Shown: positions 1 to 10,400, counted from the stretch's first letter. The stretch is DNA of 64,000 nucleotides from Bacteroidota bacterium (GCA_022709385.1 JAKLIX010000005.1:124001-188000); one strand, 5' to 3'. Made by a program: numbers and translations. The notes: generated by a model not told the origin, from the letters alone.

Positions 1-35
1 ATATAGCAAACAAGCGACCCAAACCTGATCACACC

Positions 36-470
36 ATGAATACAGATCATACTTCCCCTCGTTTCCTGAATAATCTTGAAAGTCTGACCATGATCCTGCT
101 GCTGGCAGCACTGCTGTGTCTGTCAGCCACCGTTGGATATGAGCGTGGCAGCCGTCACAGCGACATCCGGGTTAAAATACCCCTGGTCCGGACCCATCTC
201 CCGGACACCATCCTTCCTGAAGACACGAACCATCAGCAATACTGGATCAGCGAAATCATCAAGGCATCAGGAAGAAGCAGTTGCGACCGGACTGCCCTGG
301 CCGACACTGCCGGTCCGATCGCGTCATCCACAAAGCTTCCGGCCGATTACTGGAAAAAGGAAGTTCACAGGATCGTTGACCGGGAACAGAACAAACCGCT
401 CGAGATGATGTTGTTCGATAAGTATTACTGGACACACTACCTGCTTGAGCACAGGCTCGAAGTGGAATAG
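36..470 (+). CDS. Small membrane-anchored hypothetical protein
   Basis: I do not recognise this 144-residue protein. Residues about 18-36 form a hydrophobic segment (MILLLAALLCLSATVGYERG), either an N-terminal signal anchor or an uncleaved signal. The rest is polar and has no repeat or catalytic motif that I can name; the C-terminal third (about residues 105-144) is rich in charged and aromatic residues. It converges on the S46 peptidase gene with an 11-bp gap. The ATG at 36 is the first in the frame, so an upstream start outside the window cannot be excluded. It could be a small envelope protein. Codon use and base composition resemble the neighbours, which favours a real gene. Confidence 0.55.
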   Translation: MNTDHTSPRFLNNLESLTMILLLAALLCLSATVGYERGSRHSDIRVKIPLVRTHLPDTILPEDTNHQQYWISEIIKASGRSSCDRTALADTAGPIASSTKLPADYWKKEVHRIVDREQNKPLEMMLFDKYYWTHYLLEHRLEVE

Positions 471-481
471 TCCCCGCCTTT

Positions 482-2635
482 TCAGTAAACGAGCTTCATT
501 TCATTCAGCAGGTGTCCCGCACCGCAGACTTTATCCACCACAAACAGGCAGTAGCGGACATCGAGGGTGATATTGCGGCACTGCCTGATGTCGTAGTTGA
601 TGTCGCTCATGGTGCCTTCCCAGTTCCTGTCGAAGTTGATCCCGATCAGTTGGCCGTCGGCATTGAACACCGGGCTGCCTGAGTTCCCGCCAGAGGTATG
701 GTTGGTTGCAATGAAACAGGTACGAAGCATCCCGCGCTGATCGGCATATTTTCCAAAGTCCCTTGCCTGGTAAAGCGCTTTGAGCCTCGGATCCACGGCA
801 TAATCTTCCACCGCGGGATCCTCTTTCTCCAGGATACCTGCCAGGGTAGTATAGTAATCGTAATGCACGGCATCGCGGGGGGTGTAATCCATCACCTGGC
901 CATAGGCAACACGCAGGGTCAGGTTGGCATCGGGATAAAAACGCTTGCCCGGCGACATTTCCATTAAAGCCTTCACATATACCCGCTGGAGACTGTCGGT
1001 AATATCGCGGTAGCCCGATAATTCATCCGCGATCTTTTCGCGGTAGGTGTCTGAGAAGCTTACGGCCAGACGGACAAAGGGGTCTTTTAGCAGTTTCTTG
1101 TGACGGGAAGGCTTATAATGTTCCAGAAAGTCAAGCAGTTTTTCTTTGGAAACCAGCATGGATTCCTGAAATGCGTCATTAGTAAACCGCTGATAATCTG
1201 TTCCGTACTTTTTCCTGATCTCCGCGAAAACCCCGGGCAGGTAGGCCTGGTCGGTATGTGTGGCATACTCCGACAGCAGATAGGGCATCACTGCCCGGTC
1301 GACGGAAGGATTGTAGTTCTTGTAGAAATCGGGGATGCTGCTGATGAGCCGGGAAAGCTCCTCATCTACCGCTTTTCCCTGCTCCGACAGCATGATCAGC
1401 TTGTTGAAGCGTCCGGCCAGCCTCACCAGTTCGATCCCGAGCCCGGCTTCGGTATAGTAAACATAGGCCAGGGATACAGGCGTCATCTTTTTATACACCG
1501 CTTCGAATGCGCCAAGCAAGCCCTGGTAGGTAGTTTTGCGGTTGCGTTCACCCATCACCCAGGTGCTGAATTCCCTCTCCGCTTCCCTTTTGTTTTGTAC
1601 CGTTCCGAGCCGTTTCAGACCATTGTTCTCTCCTGTCCATTTTTTCCAACCGTTGGCAATACCGGCTGCCTTGGCGGCATACTGTATCCTGGTGAGCGGA
1701 TCCTGCGCCATGAATTGATTGATGGCATCCAGCCTCCTTCCCCTGAGCCGGATGCGCACCGGATTCTCCACTTCCGAGACCAGGCTCACCGCCCAGGAAG
1801 GGATGAACTGCTGGGTTCGCCCGGGATAACCAAACACAAAGGTAAAATCCTCCTTTTCATAGCCTTTCATGCTGATTGTCAGACTCTTCTTCGGCTTATA
1901 CGGAACATTCTCCTCCGACCATTCCGCAGGAAGGTTATCTTTCCCTGCATAGATGCGGAACATACTGAAGTCCCCGGTATGCCTCGGCCACATCCAGTTG
2001 TCGGTGTCGCCGCCGAATTTACCGATGCCGCCCGGAGGTGCACCCACAAGCCGGACGTCTTTAAAAACCTCGGTGATAAAGAGGTAATATACATTCCCGT
2101 AATAAAAAGCCGTGATCTTTCCGGTATAGTGACTGTCTTTGGTTTCCCTGTCAATGATCTTCTTCTGGTTGACTGCGACGATGCTGTCGCGCACAGCTTC
2201 CGTCATCTTATCCGTAATCCCGGCCAGGACTTCCCCGGTCACATCCTCCATCCTGATGAGCAGTTCCACGGTCAAACCCTTGCAGGGCAGTTCCTCTTCG
2301 CGGCGCATGGCCCAGAAACCATTGGTCAGGTAATCCTTTTCCAGGCTGCTGTGAGCCTGTATCTGCCCATAGCCGCAGTGGTGATTGGTCAGGATCAGGC
2401 CTTCCTCAGAGATGATACCGGCGGTACAGCCGCTTCCGAACAATACGACGGCATCCTTCAGACTTGAACGGTTGATGCTGTATATATCCTCAGCCGTCAG
2501 ACGAAATCCCATCTGTCGCATTTCCTTCTCATTCATCTGCTCCAGCAATGACGGTATCCACATGCCCTCACCGGCCGTGGCAGGCAGCATGAAGCACAAC
2601 AACGGCAACAACATGCTGATAATTAACTTCTTCAT
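482..2635 (-). CDS. S46 family serine dipeptidyl peptidase, DPP11-type (acidic P1 specificity)
   Basis: This 717-residue exported peptidase should remove dipeptides from the N-terminus of oligopeptides in the periplasm. A signal peptide covers residues 1 to about 21. The chymotrypsin-like triad is visible: His85/86 in TNHHCGYG, Asp222 in RHTGDF and Ser652 in GGNSGSP. In the S46 family the residue 18 positions after the catalytic Ser sets specificity: Arg in Porphyromonas gingivalis DPP11 (Asp/Glu at P1), Gly in DPP7. Here it is Arg670 (NFDRNWEG), so an acidic preference is predicted. Length matches the family (about 700-720). It is the last gene of a minus-strand operon with RidA (15-bp gap) and the DUF5916 protein. 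A second S46 gene at 22531 has Gly at this position. Confidence 0.93.
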   Translation of the reverse strand: MKKLIISMLLPLLCFMLPATAGEGMWIPSLLEQMNEKEMRQMGFRLTAEDIYSINRSSLKDAVVLFGSGCTAGIISEEGLILTNHHCGYGQIQAHSSLEKDYLTNGFWAMRREEELPCKGLTVELLIRMEDVTGEVLAGITDKMTEAVRDSIVAVNQKKIIDRETKDSHYTGKITAFYYGNVYYLFITEVFKDVRLVGAPPGGIGKFGGDTDNWMWPRHTGDFSMFRIYAGKDNLPAEWSEENVPYKPKKSLTISMKGYEKEDFTFVFGYPGRTQQFIPSWAVSLVSEVENPVRIRLRGRRLDAINQFMAQDPLTRIQYAAKAAGIANGWKKWTGENNGLKRLGTVQNKREAEREFSTWVMGERNRKTTYQGLLGAFEAVYKKMTPVSLAYVYYTEAGLGIELVRLAGRFNKLIMLSEQGKAVDEELSRLISSIPDFYKNYNPSVDRAVMPYLLSEYATHTDQAYLPGVFAEIRKKYGTDYQRFTNDAFQESMLVSKEKLLDFLEHYKPSRHKKLLKDPFVRLAVSFSDTYREKIADELSGYRDITDSLQRVYVKALMEMSPGKRFYPDANLTLRVAYGQVMDYTPRDAVHYDYYTTLAGILEKEDPAVEDYAVDPRLKALYQARDFGKYADQRGMLRTCFIATNHTSGGNSGSPVFNADGQLIGINFDRNWEGTMSDINYDIRQCRNITLDVRYCLFVVDKVCGAGHLLNEMKLVY

Positions 2636-2650
2636 AATATCTTAGGTGTT

Positions 2651-3034
2651 TTATGCTGATTTAACGGCGATGGCATCCACCTCGAGCAGGGATCCCAGGG
2701 GAAGGTTGGCCACTTCATAGGTAGCCCGTGCGGGCGGATTGTCTGCAAACATTTCGCTGTAAAGCTGGTTCACTTCCGCAAAATGCCTGATGTCTTTCAA
2801 TAAAATGGTCACTTTCACCACCTCTTCGATGCCGTAACCGGCCTCCTTCAGGATGTTGCGGATATTGACGAGGACGCGCCCGGTCTGCTCAACGATCCCG
2901 CCTTCCACAAGGCGCTGGGTGGCGGGATCCAGGGCGATCTGACCCGAAACAAACAGCATGCCGTTCACCTCAACTGCCTGGCTGTACGCACCAATGGCCT
3001 TCGGTGCTTCAGGAGTGTAAATCACTTTCTTCAT
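2651..3034 (-). CDS. ridA: RidA family reactive imine/enamine deaminase
   Basis: This 127-residue protein belongs to the RidA (YjgF/YER057c/UK114) family, which hydrolyses 2-aminoacrylate and other reactive enamine/imine intermediates released by PLP enzymes, in the cytoplasm. Family residues are present: Tyr17 and Ser30 (GAYSQA, FVSGQI), the substrate-binding Arg103 in PPARATYEV, and Glu118 in LLEVDAIA. Length is typical. Its ATG overlaps the stop of the upstream DUF5916 gene by 4 bp, so the two are probably translationally coupled, and the S46 peptidase follows after 15 bp. Grouping with a peptidase fits amino-acid catabolism, where RidA removes by-products of serine/threonine dehydratases; that link is inference. 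Confidence 0.95.
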   Translation of the reverse strand: MKKVIYTPEAPKAIGAYSQAVEVNGMLFVSGQIALDPATQRLVEGGIVEQTGRVLVNIRNILKEAGYGIEEVVKVTILLKDIRHFAEVNQLYSEMFADNPPARATYEVANLPLGSLLEVDAIAVKSA

Positions 3035-5460
3035 TTCTTTCTTTTAATGTTTTGATAATCAATATAATATAAAAATTTAACCGTAAAGATATTATCCTGT
3101 GGTGATTCCAGTACATTTCTGAGGTTTTTCCAGTATTCCCTGACGAGTCCCTGTGCTTCCGCCAATATAGCATTCTTCCAGATGAGGTTCAGCCGGCTGC
3201 CGGGCGCAAACTCCCACCAGAGCATCAGATCAATATTCCAGGCGTTGAAAGTGAAATCAAAGTTGCCGGGATCGTAATCATGCGGACTGAGCCTGCCATC
3301 CTCCCCAAGCAGGAAATAACGCCGGTAATCTCCGGCCGACCAGTAATGGCGTAACCTGAGATTGAGCGACAGTTTGTTATTGAACAGATAGCGCCCCGAC
3401 AGGCTGTTTTCGATTTCCCTGACATTTCTGTTTCCGAAAATGATTCCTGTATCCTCCAGGGTGGTAAAACCGATATCATTGTGAATGATCTCATTATAAA
3501 ACGAATACGTAATGAAAAGGTGGTTGTTTACCCGGAGCAGGGGGTTGATCCGGTAATGGAAAACGGAAGTTAAGTCACGCTGCCCGGCGTAGTATCCGAA
3601 ATTACCGTCAAGTGCCAGTGTTTTCCTGTAGTCGGAGCTGTAGCCGAGATCGGCACCGTAAGACCTGGGTTTGATGAAAAACCTTCCGGGGACACGAGGC
3701 TCGTAGTAATCATAGCCTTCGGTCAGTTCCATCCAGCTTTCGAACCAGAGGGTCAGATACTTGAGGGTAGTGCAGTATGAATTCAACTGCAGTCCCGTAT
3801 TCGACGACTTTCCCGTGGTCCAGTGATAATTGTCGTACCAGGCCAGGCGCAGCATCCCGTCGCGCAACAGGCGGTTCGGTTCGAACTGGTACAAGGTGGT
3901 ATTGAACCCAAGGGAGGCCTCGTTATTATGTAACGTCACTCCCATATCATTGGCAGAGAAGCGGTTGTCCATCACATGATAAAAGCCTTCAAGTTGCCAG
4001 TTGCCTTTGACCTTACCGCCGCTGATCTCATATTTATATCCCGTGGTGGATTTGAATCTGCCGGGTTTTCCCTCCAGGGTATCGATAAGGTTGCTGACGG
4101 CTCCGCCCGCGGAGATATTCAGGGTATTGGCCTTGTTGAACAGGCTGAAACCTCCGCCGCTCACATTGGCGTCCCTGTATTGGCGGCTCCTGACAACCGA
4201 GGTGTTGATCAGGTAGAAGGAGGAGTTGTTTTTCAGGGCCTGGTCGATGACCGCGATGTTGTAATTGCTTGCAGGATCGGTAAGGATCTTTCGTTGTTTT
4301 CCTTCACTGTCTCCGGCCGTGGCCCATGTATCGGCGGTAACGGCATTGAACAGTCCGATGGCCAGCCCGTGCCTGTTCCGGCCGGAAAATTTGGTTGCAT
4401 TGAGCAGTTTGGCCACGGGAGGGTTTTTCTTCAGGACTTCACCCGTTGCAAGCTGATCATTCACTGAGAAAAACCCAAGGGGAATCCGGCCGATCCTGCG
4501 GGAATAGAAGAGGTCGCCCTTGGAAAACAGATCGGTGGCCTCGGTAAAGAAAGGCCGCTGTTCCTTGTAGATCGTCTCAAAAGCAGTCAGGTTCTTCACC
4601 TGGTCATCGCTCTGAACCTGGCTGAAATCGGGCATCAGGGATACGTCGAGGGTAAAACTTTCATCCAGTCCCCACTTCAGGTCGGCGCCGCCCGACCAGG
4701 AATACAGGTCGTTTCTGCCTCCGCTACCTTCTGAAGGGTAATTTTCGTAAGACAGCGAGCAGTAGGGTGTCAGCGACAGCCGGAGTGAGGGGCTGATCTT
4801 TTCCAGCCCTCGCAGCATCCCCCAGTAAACCATATAGTTGGGTGATCCTTTGGTTTCCAGTGCCCATTGGTCTATCTCGCGGTAGCGGCGAACGGAACGG
4901 GTAAACTGTATCCGCCAGGTTTGTGTTTCAGCGACCGGAAAACGGATGGCAGACCAGGGGATGCGGATTTCCACCGTCCAGCCGAGGCTGTCGATATGCA
5001 CGGCACTGTGCCAGACGGCATCGAAGGAATCGTCGTTTACGCGGCTGTCGGCCTGCACTCCCGCAGCATTCACCTGGAAGCGGTACGCATCAAGCAGTTT
5101 GTTGTAAGTGTCGAACTGCACTGCAAACCAGTCGGCGTTCAGGTTGCCCTCGTCGCGGTTTCCGAGTTGCCGGAGGATGCTGTCGGGATGAGGGTCAAGC
5201 ATGCGGGCGCCGACATATATGGCATGATCGTCGTAAAGCAATCGCACCTCCGTTGGAAATGCTGCTCGGATGTCATACAGCGGGATATACTGCCGGAAAT
5301 TCCCGGCAGGGATGGCTTCACTCCAGGCAGCCTCGTGGAGGAAACCGTCAATTCTCGGCGCAATTTCCGTCCGCTTTGCATTCACTTCCGGTAATGGCAG
5401 CTGTGCAAGGCAGGTGTGAAGCCAGAAGATCAAACCCGGTAGAAGGAGATGGCGTTTCAT
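3031..5460 (-). CDS. DUF5916 protein: CBM9-like domain plus outer-membrane beta-barrel
   Basis: This 809-residue protein has a signal peptide (residues 1-19, ending LAQ), then a domain of about 35-200 that resembles family 9 carbohydrate-binding modules (IDGFLHEAAW, YVGARMLDP, EIRIPWSAIRFP), followed by a long region of alternating aromatic/polar strands typical of a barrel. This is the DUF5916 arrangement, common in Bacteroidetes; its biochemical role is not established. It is the first gene of the operon with RidA and the DPP11-like peptidase, so a part in uptake or surface processing is plausible but unproven. The promoter-like TACCTTTG box ends only 8 bases before the ATG (see the promoter entry). 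The start agrees with the signal peptide. Confidence 0.85.
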   Translation of the reverse strand: MKRHLLLPGLIFWLHTCLAQLPLPEVNAKRTEIAPRIDGFLHEAAWSEAIPAGNFRQYIPLYDIRAAFPTEVRLLYDDHAIYVGARMLDPHPDSILRQLGNRDEGNLNADWFAVQFDTYNKLLDAYRFQVNAAGVQADSRVNDDSFDAVWHSAVHIDSLGWTVEIRIPWSAIRFPVAETQTWRIQFTRSVRRYREIDQWALETKGSPNYMVYWGMLRGLEKISPSLRLSLTPYCSLSYENYPSEGSGGRNDLYSWSGGADLKWGLDESFTLDVSLMPDFSQVQSDDQVKNLTAFETIYKEQRPFFTEATDLFSKGDLFYSRRIGRIPLGFFSVNDQLATGEVLKKNPPVAKLLNATKFSGRNRHGLAIGLFNAVTADTWATAGDSEGKQRKILTDPASNYNIAVIDQALKNNSSFYLINTSVVRSRQYRDANVSGGGFSLFNKANTLNISAGGAVSNLIDTLEGKPGRFKSTTGYKYEISGGKVKGNWQLEGFYHVMDNRFSANDMGVTLHNNEASLGFNTTLYQFEPNRLLRDGMLRLAWYDNYHWTTGKSSNTGLQLNSYCTTLKYLTLWFESWMELTEGYDYYEPRVPGRFFIKPRSYGADLGYSSDYRKTLALDGNFGYYAGQRDLTSVFHYRINPLLRVNNHLFITYSFYNEIIHNDIGFTTLEDTGIIFGNRNVREIENSLSGRYLFNNKLSLNLRLRHYWSAGDYRRYFLLGEDGRLSPHDYDPGNFDFTFNAWNIDLMLWWEFAPGSRLNLIWKNAILAEAQGLVREYWKNLRNVLESPQDNIFTVKFLYYIDYQNIKRKK

Positions 5461-5468
5461 TGAAGCTG

Positions 5469-5476
5469 CAAAGGTA
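5469..5476 (-). promoter_or_regulatory. Bacteroidetes-type -7 box for the DUF5916-ridA-S46 operon
   Basis: Read on the minus strand this is TACCTTTG, an exact match to the TAnnTTTG -7 element of Bacteroidetes promoters. Its last base lies 8 nt before the ATG of the DUF5916 gene (5460), so initiation 5-7 nt downstream would give a leader of only about 0-4 nt. No clear TTTG -33 element was found at the usual distance. Confidence 0.55.
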
Positions 5477-5617
5477 GTAATTGTCCTACATTCATTGCAG
5501 CAGCAGGCCTTGGTTCCGGGTAATTGTCATACTTCACTTGTACCCTCAATTTTTTACCTTTTACCTTTTTCCGCTCAGGCCGCGGGGCTGGAGCAGTGTG
5601 AGCGGGAGAGCGGGAGC

Positions 5618-5641
5618 GAGAATGAGAATGAGAATGAGAAT
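5618..5641 (+). repeat. Four-copy GAGAAT hexanucleotide tandem repeat
   Basis: Four perfect copies of GAGAAT run from 5618 to 5641, inside a purine-rich GAGCGGGAGAGCGGG stretch. The block lies in the 288-bp divergent gap between the DUF5916 gene and the barrel gene, 52 bp upstream of the -7 box of the latter. Such repeats can change length by slippage. Nothing else but two promoters was seen in this gap. Confidence 0.8.
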
Positions 5642-5693
5642 GTGAGCAGGGATAGGGATTAATAAACCGGGTTCATCCTTTTAGAAAAAACTA

Positions 5694-5701
5694 TATCTTT
5701 G
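5694..5701 (+). promoter_or_regulatory. -7 promoter box for the barrel / giant-protein cassette
   Basis: TATCTTTG matches TAnnTTTG exactly and lies 47 bp before the ATG at 5749. No exact TTTG at -33 is present; the upstream sequence is AT-rich (TTTTAGAAAAAAC). It probably drives the genes from 5749 onwards, which follow with short gaps. Confidence 0.6.
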
Positions 5702-5748
5702 AATACTCCGGTTTAGCCCGTCTTGTCGATAACATCAATCCTGCCCGC

Positions 5749-7413
5749 ATGTTAAAAACATTTACGCTTTGTATATTCCTGATTATCACGTTTGCATCTC
5801 TCAATGCCCAGGATCTTTCCACTTTGTCGTCGCAAAAACCGATCACCTTCTCAGGCTCACTGGAACTGAGAGGGATAAGCTATAATGCCGAGGGCATCCC
5901 GGCCCGGAGAAATCCCTTCACCTGGTACCTGTTCGGCGCTCCCACCATCTCTGTTTACGGCATCACCATCCCTTTCACCTTTGCACTGAGCGAGGAGGAA
6001 AAGACTTACAGCCAGCCCTTTAACCGCTATGGCCTGAGTCCGCGCTACAAATGGATCACCCTTCACCTGGGATACCGCAACCTGAATTTCTCTCCTTACA
6101 CCCTTGGCGGCCATACGCTCTATGGTGCCGGCATTGAACTCACTCCGGGAGCCTTCCGTTTCGGAGCCGCTTACGGCCGGCTGAACAAAGCCACCGAACT
6201 GGATACCAACCTGGGCTACGTCAGACCGGTGAGCTTCACCCGGAAAGTATATGCGGTGAAAACCGGGTTCGGCCGTAAAGGCAGCTTTATCGACTTCAGC
6301 TTCCTGAAGGCCATGGACGATTCCAACAGTGTCAGCTACCAGGGAACGGATACCGCCGCGTTTGTCAACCCGGCCGCCAACATGGCCGCCTCCGCAGCCT
6401 TGCGGCTGCAGTTTTCATCTAAACTGATTCTCGAAGCCGATGGCGGCCTCAGCCTCTATACCAATAATATGCGGTCGGTAAACCCCATTAAAGAACTCGA
6501 TCTCTACAAACATATCCTGCCCGTGAACCTTTCCACTGAAAAATATATGGCCTGGTCAGCCGCCCTTACCTATAAACAAAAGTACTTCTCCCTGAAAACC
6601 AACTACAAATGGGTGGAACCGGGCTTTAAAAGCATGGGAGTGTACTATTTCAACAACGATATCGAACAAATCACCTTCGCACCCTCGGCCCAGCTTCTGA
6701 AAAGCAGGCTGCGCATCAGCGGAAGCCTGGGACTGCAGCACGACAATCTCAGAGGACAGAAAGCCATGCGTACGGACCGGACCATCTGGTCGGCCAATGC
6801 CGGCATGGACTACACCCGCAAACTCGGCCTCGACCTCAACCTGAGCAATTACGCCATGAGCGCCACACCACAGGTGACCCTTGTCAACCAGAAATACAAA
6901 CTGACCAACGCCTCCCGCACCTACTCCGCCGCCCCCAGGTTTATCCATGTCACCAAAACGAACAGCCATTCCGTACTCGGCAATGTGACCCTCGCGGAAA
7001 TGACCGATGCCAACGACTCCACCACCGCCCTGAATACCATCCGTACCCAATTGGCATTCATCTCATACAATCTTGGATTTCAGCAACATAATCTCAATTT
7101 CACTTTCACTGCCAATTCCAGCTCCACCGAATTCCGGTCGAACCGGACAACGTATACCGGTTTTGGCCTCGGGATCAATAAAGGATTCTATTCCAACAAG
7201 CTGCAGATCGGAAGCAATGCCGCATTCACCACCAGCAAATCCCAGACCGGCAGCGACATCCTCAACCTGTCGCTCCAGCTTCAATACAGCATCAACAAAC
7301 ACCACCGCCTTCACCTGCGCTGGCTCATGACCGGCAACCGGCCCGTCGACACAGAACTCGCTCCAGCCTATACCGAAAACACCGGTGAGATCGGTTATCA
7401 TTTTTCATTTTGA
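5749..7413 (+). CDS. Outer-membrane beta-barrel protein of unknown function
   Basis: This 554-residue protein has a clear signal peptide (residues 1-20, ending LNAQ) and then alternating strands rich in Tyr, Phe and Asn with short turns throughout. It ends in GYHFSF, a terminal aromatic typical of barrels inserted by the BAM complex. I cannot place it in a named family. It is followed after 17 bp by the 2373-residue secreted protein, so the pair is almost certainly co-transcribed. The barrel could serve as an outer-membrane partner or conduit for that protein; this is inferred from position only. Confidence 0.85.
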   Translation: MLKTFTLCIFLIITFASLNAQDLSTLSSQKPITFSGSLELRGISYNAEGIPARRNPFTWYLFGAPTISVYGITIPFTFALSEEEKTYSQPFNRYGLSPRYKWITLHLGYRNLNFSPYTLGGHTLYGAGIELTPGAFRFGAAYGRLNKATELDTNLGYVRPVSFTRKVYAVKTGFGRKGSFIDFSFLKAMDDSNSVSYQGTDTAAFVNPAANMAASAALRLQFSSKLILEADGGLSLYTNNMRSVNPIKELDLYKHILPVNLSTEKYMAWSAALTYKQKYFSLKTNYKWVEPGFKSMGVYYFNNDIEQITFAPSAQLLKSRLRISGSLGLQHDNLRGQKAMRTDRTIWSANAGMDYTRKLGLDLNLSNYAMSATPQVTLVNQKYKLTNASRTYSAAPRFIHVTKTNSHSVLGNVTLAEMTDANDSTTALNTIRTQLAFISYNLGFQQHNLNFTFTANSSSTEFRSNRTTYTGFGLGINKGFYSNKLQIGSNAAFTTSKSQTGSDILNLSLQLQYSINKHHRLHLRWLMTGNRPVDTELAPAYTENTGEIGYHFSF

Positions 7414-7430
7414 ATTAATCACACCTGCCC

Positions 7431-10400
7431 ATGAAAAGGTTCGTCCCCGTTTTCCTCCTCCTGCTGAGTGCCATCACTGTCCGGGCCCAATATCCCCTCA
7501 GTGTGCAGGTCAGTGTCCTGCCGCCTTATTCCACCCGCCTGAGCGACTATACCGACAACCCGGGCAAGATATTCATCACGATTCAAAACACCGGAGCGGA
7601 AACGCAGGACTTCTACCTGCAATTATCCCTGCGCTGCGATGATCACGGCATCCTGCTGATGGCCAACCGGAACAACAGCTCCGGCATGCAGCTCAGCATT
7701 CCGCCTTACCAGATGATGCAGGTGAATTACTATACGCTGCAGCGCTTTTTCAATAGAAATGTCATTGAATATCAAGGTATTACCGAGAAAGAAATCCTCC
7801 GGATGAACGGATTGCCCGAGGGTTTGTACTCGCTTTGCGTACAAGCCTTCAGTTTTGCCGACCCGTTGGTAGCCCTGTCGAACGACCTGAGCTGTTCGAA
7901 CTTTTTTATTCAGAGTATACAGCCGCCGATGTTGATACTTCCGGAAGACCAGGCCGGGCTCCCTTTGCAGCAGCCGCAGAACCTTGTCTTCAGCTGGACG
8001 ATTCCTCCGGGAGCGCCTCCGGGGTCATTTTACCGGCTCACCCTCATTGAAATGCTTGATACCACACGCCCAAAGGAAGATTATTTCAATTCGGGCCACT
8101 TCCCGCCATTTTTTGAAACCACGGTCAGCAGCAGTGTTTTCCTGTACGGTCCGGCCCAGCCTCCGCTGGTCACCGGCCGGAAATACGCCTGGGCGGTCAC
8201 CCTCACCGGCAGTTGGGAAGAACCCGGCCAGAGCGGTACCAGCGGCGCACTTTTTATCAACAACGGCCGGAGTGAGGTCAGGGAGTTCACCTGTGTGCCG
8301 CCGGAACCGGTCATTCCTGCCGTGATTACAGACACCCTCACCGATACCGTCCTGGTAAGGGGCAAGCTGCTGTACCGTTTCGGGGACTATGCCGAGACCC
8401 ATCCCGTAGCCGGCACCCAGGTGAGGATCACCCGCACCGGCACCGGGGGGGTTACAAAGCCGGGCAGTAATATGCTGCAGGTTTTCCCGCTGTTTTTCAA
8501 GCCCCTGTCGGAAGAATCATGGTATACCACCACAGGAGCCGACGGCAGCTTTTCATTCGAAATCCTGGTCCCGGGCGGCACCCCGCCCATCCAGCGGAAA
8601 TACCGGCTGGAGATCCTCAGCAAGTATTACAGCCAGCCACAGGAAGATATCGTAGTGGACTCGGTGGGCGAAGTCCAGGAGGCCGGGCAGATCGTTACGG
8701 AAGTATTCAGTTACAGTCTGAAACTTTATGTAAACAAGCTATTTGCAAGTGAATACACCCCGGTGATCAACAACGGGCAACCGGGTTCGGGCGCAGGATT
8801 CCATTTCCAGCACAGCGTAGCAATCGACAGCACTATCATGGAGGCTGTCAGGGAAGGCATTCCGGTTTACATCTACCGTAAAACAAAAATACCCGGACAA
8901 CCCCCGGTGGAAGGCGACCAGAAAGGTCCGCCCAACCCTGGCATACCCGGCTTTATCAAGATTGCCACGGCCAAAACCGTCAGGGCCATGGAAGACGGGC
9001 AAATACGTTCATATGTGCTGTTCAAAAAGCTTGTCTGCAACGTAAAAGAATACAGCGACGATGTATATTACATCATTGCCGGGGAAGACCCTGCAGCCGG
9101 CCAGGGAAGCAGCCAGGGAGGCAGCTACGGCGGAGGCTGGTATTCTCCCGGTGTCCAATTGCAGAATCTTCTGGTACAGGCATTTACCGATACTTCCTTC
9201 GTTGCTGAAGAAATGCCCTTCCGCTATTCACCCTTCGACAATGTCATCCAGGTTTCAGCCCCTCAAACAAGTAAATACAACACTGAGGCGCAATATAATA
9301 TTGTATCGCTGGAACCTCCGAAATCGAGGATCAGGGGAAGAATGGTTTACCAATGGCCGGGCGACGGCCAGCAGGTGGTTCGCCCCCTGGCCAACATGCC
9401 CTTCAAAGTGCAGGTGGAATACCTGATCAACGGCATTCCCGTTCCCACCTATGCCGTCAATAACCTCAATCAGTACGTCATGAGCTCCAGCGCCGCCGGC
9501 TTTGTGGTCAGCGAGAACGGCGTACCCATGATACTCAACACCCCCGATTCCCGTATGATCGCCGGCACCGGGGTCACCGACAATGACGGGAACTTCGACA
9601 TTGAAGTGCTGAACATCAACCACAAAGGTTATGTCGGCTATGGCTCATACATGATCAGCACTACCACCACTGAAACGCCGAGCACGACTGATCCGCTGAC
9701 CGAACTCGAACAGATGCTTGCCAATCCTGATGCACCCATTGTCAATCCCAACTGGGGAGTGATGGGTGTCCTAGACCAGAACGGCCTGCTGAATTTCGAA
9801 AACGGGATGCCGGGTATCCAGGTGATCGGTAACAATCTGGGAGGGACCCAATTGCTCGGAGGCGGCAATGTATTGAATCCGGGAGCGGGGGGCTTCAAAG
9901 GAACCGGCCCTTTTGCCGGGGAAGCTGCTGCGGATGCAAGCCTGGATGCACCGCCGGATACCCAGCATGATGACTCCGTGGTAGCCACCGGTCCCATCCA
10001 CCGGGTATACCGGATACAACTCGCAGGGAATGCAGCCCCCTTCTATTACAATCCCTCCACCAACATCATTTGTGATGCGTTTGAGGTAAACACCATCATA
10101 GAACCTGTCAGGGTATATGTGCAGGAAATGAAACTGACTGCCACCATACAGAAACAATCCAAAGAAAACTCCAAAGTTGTGGGGGGCGGCATACAAACCG
10201 TCCTCTTCCGTCATCCTGCCGATAAAATCCCGGGACTTCCTGCCGGGGAGGGCGACGGGCTTTACCGCATGAAACGGCTGCTCTGGCCCGATTTCGGGAT
10301 ACCTACCGCCCCCGGTTTCACCAACGAGATGGAATGGCTGTGGGATGAGTCCAGCCTGCCCCAGCCTTCAGGGTCAGGGACTACCGTCAATCCCGATATT

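Noticed and set aside
1100-2467. Long open frame (455 codons) opposite the DPP11-type peptidase gene
   Set aside because: It is the complement of a gene with a clear catalytic triad; its translation has no family features and lacks a signal or domain. Such antisense frames are common here because of the strong GC bias in third positions.
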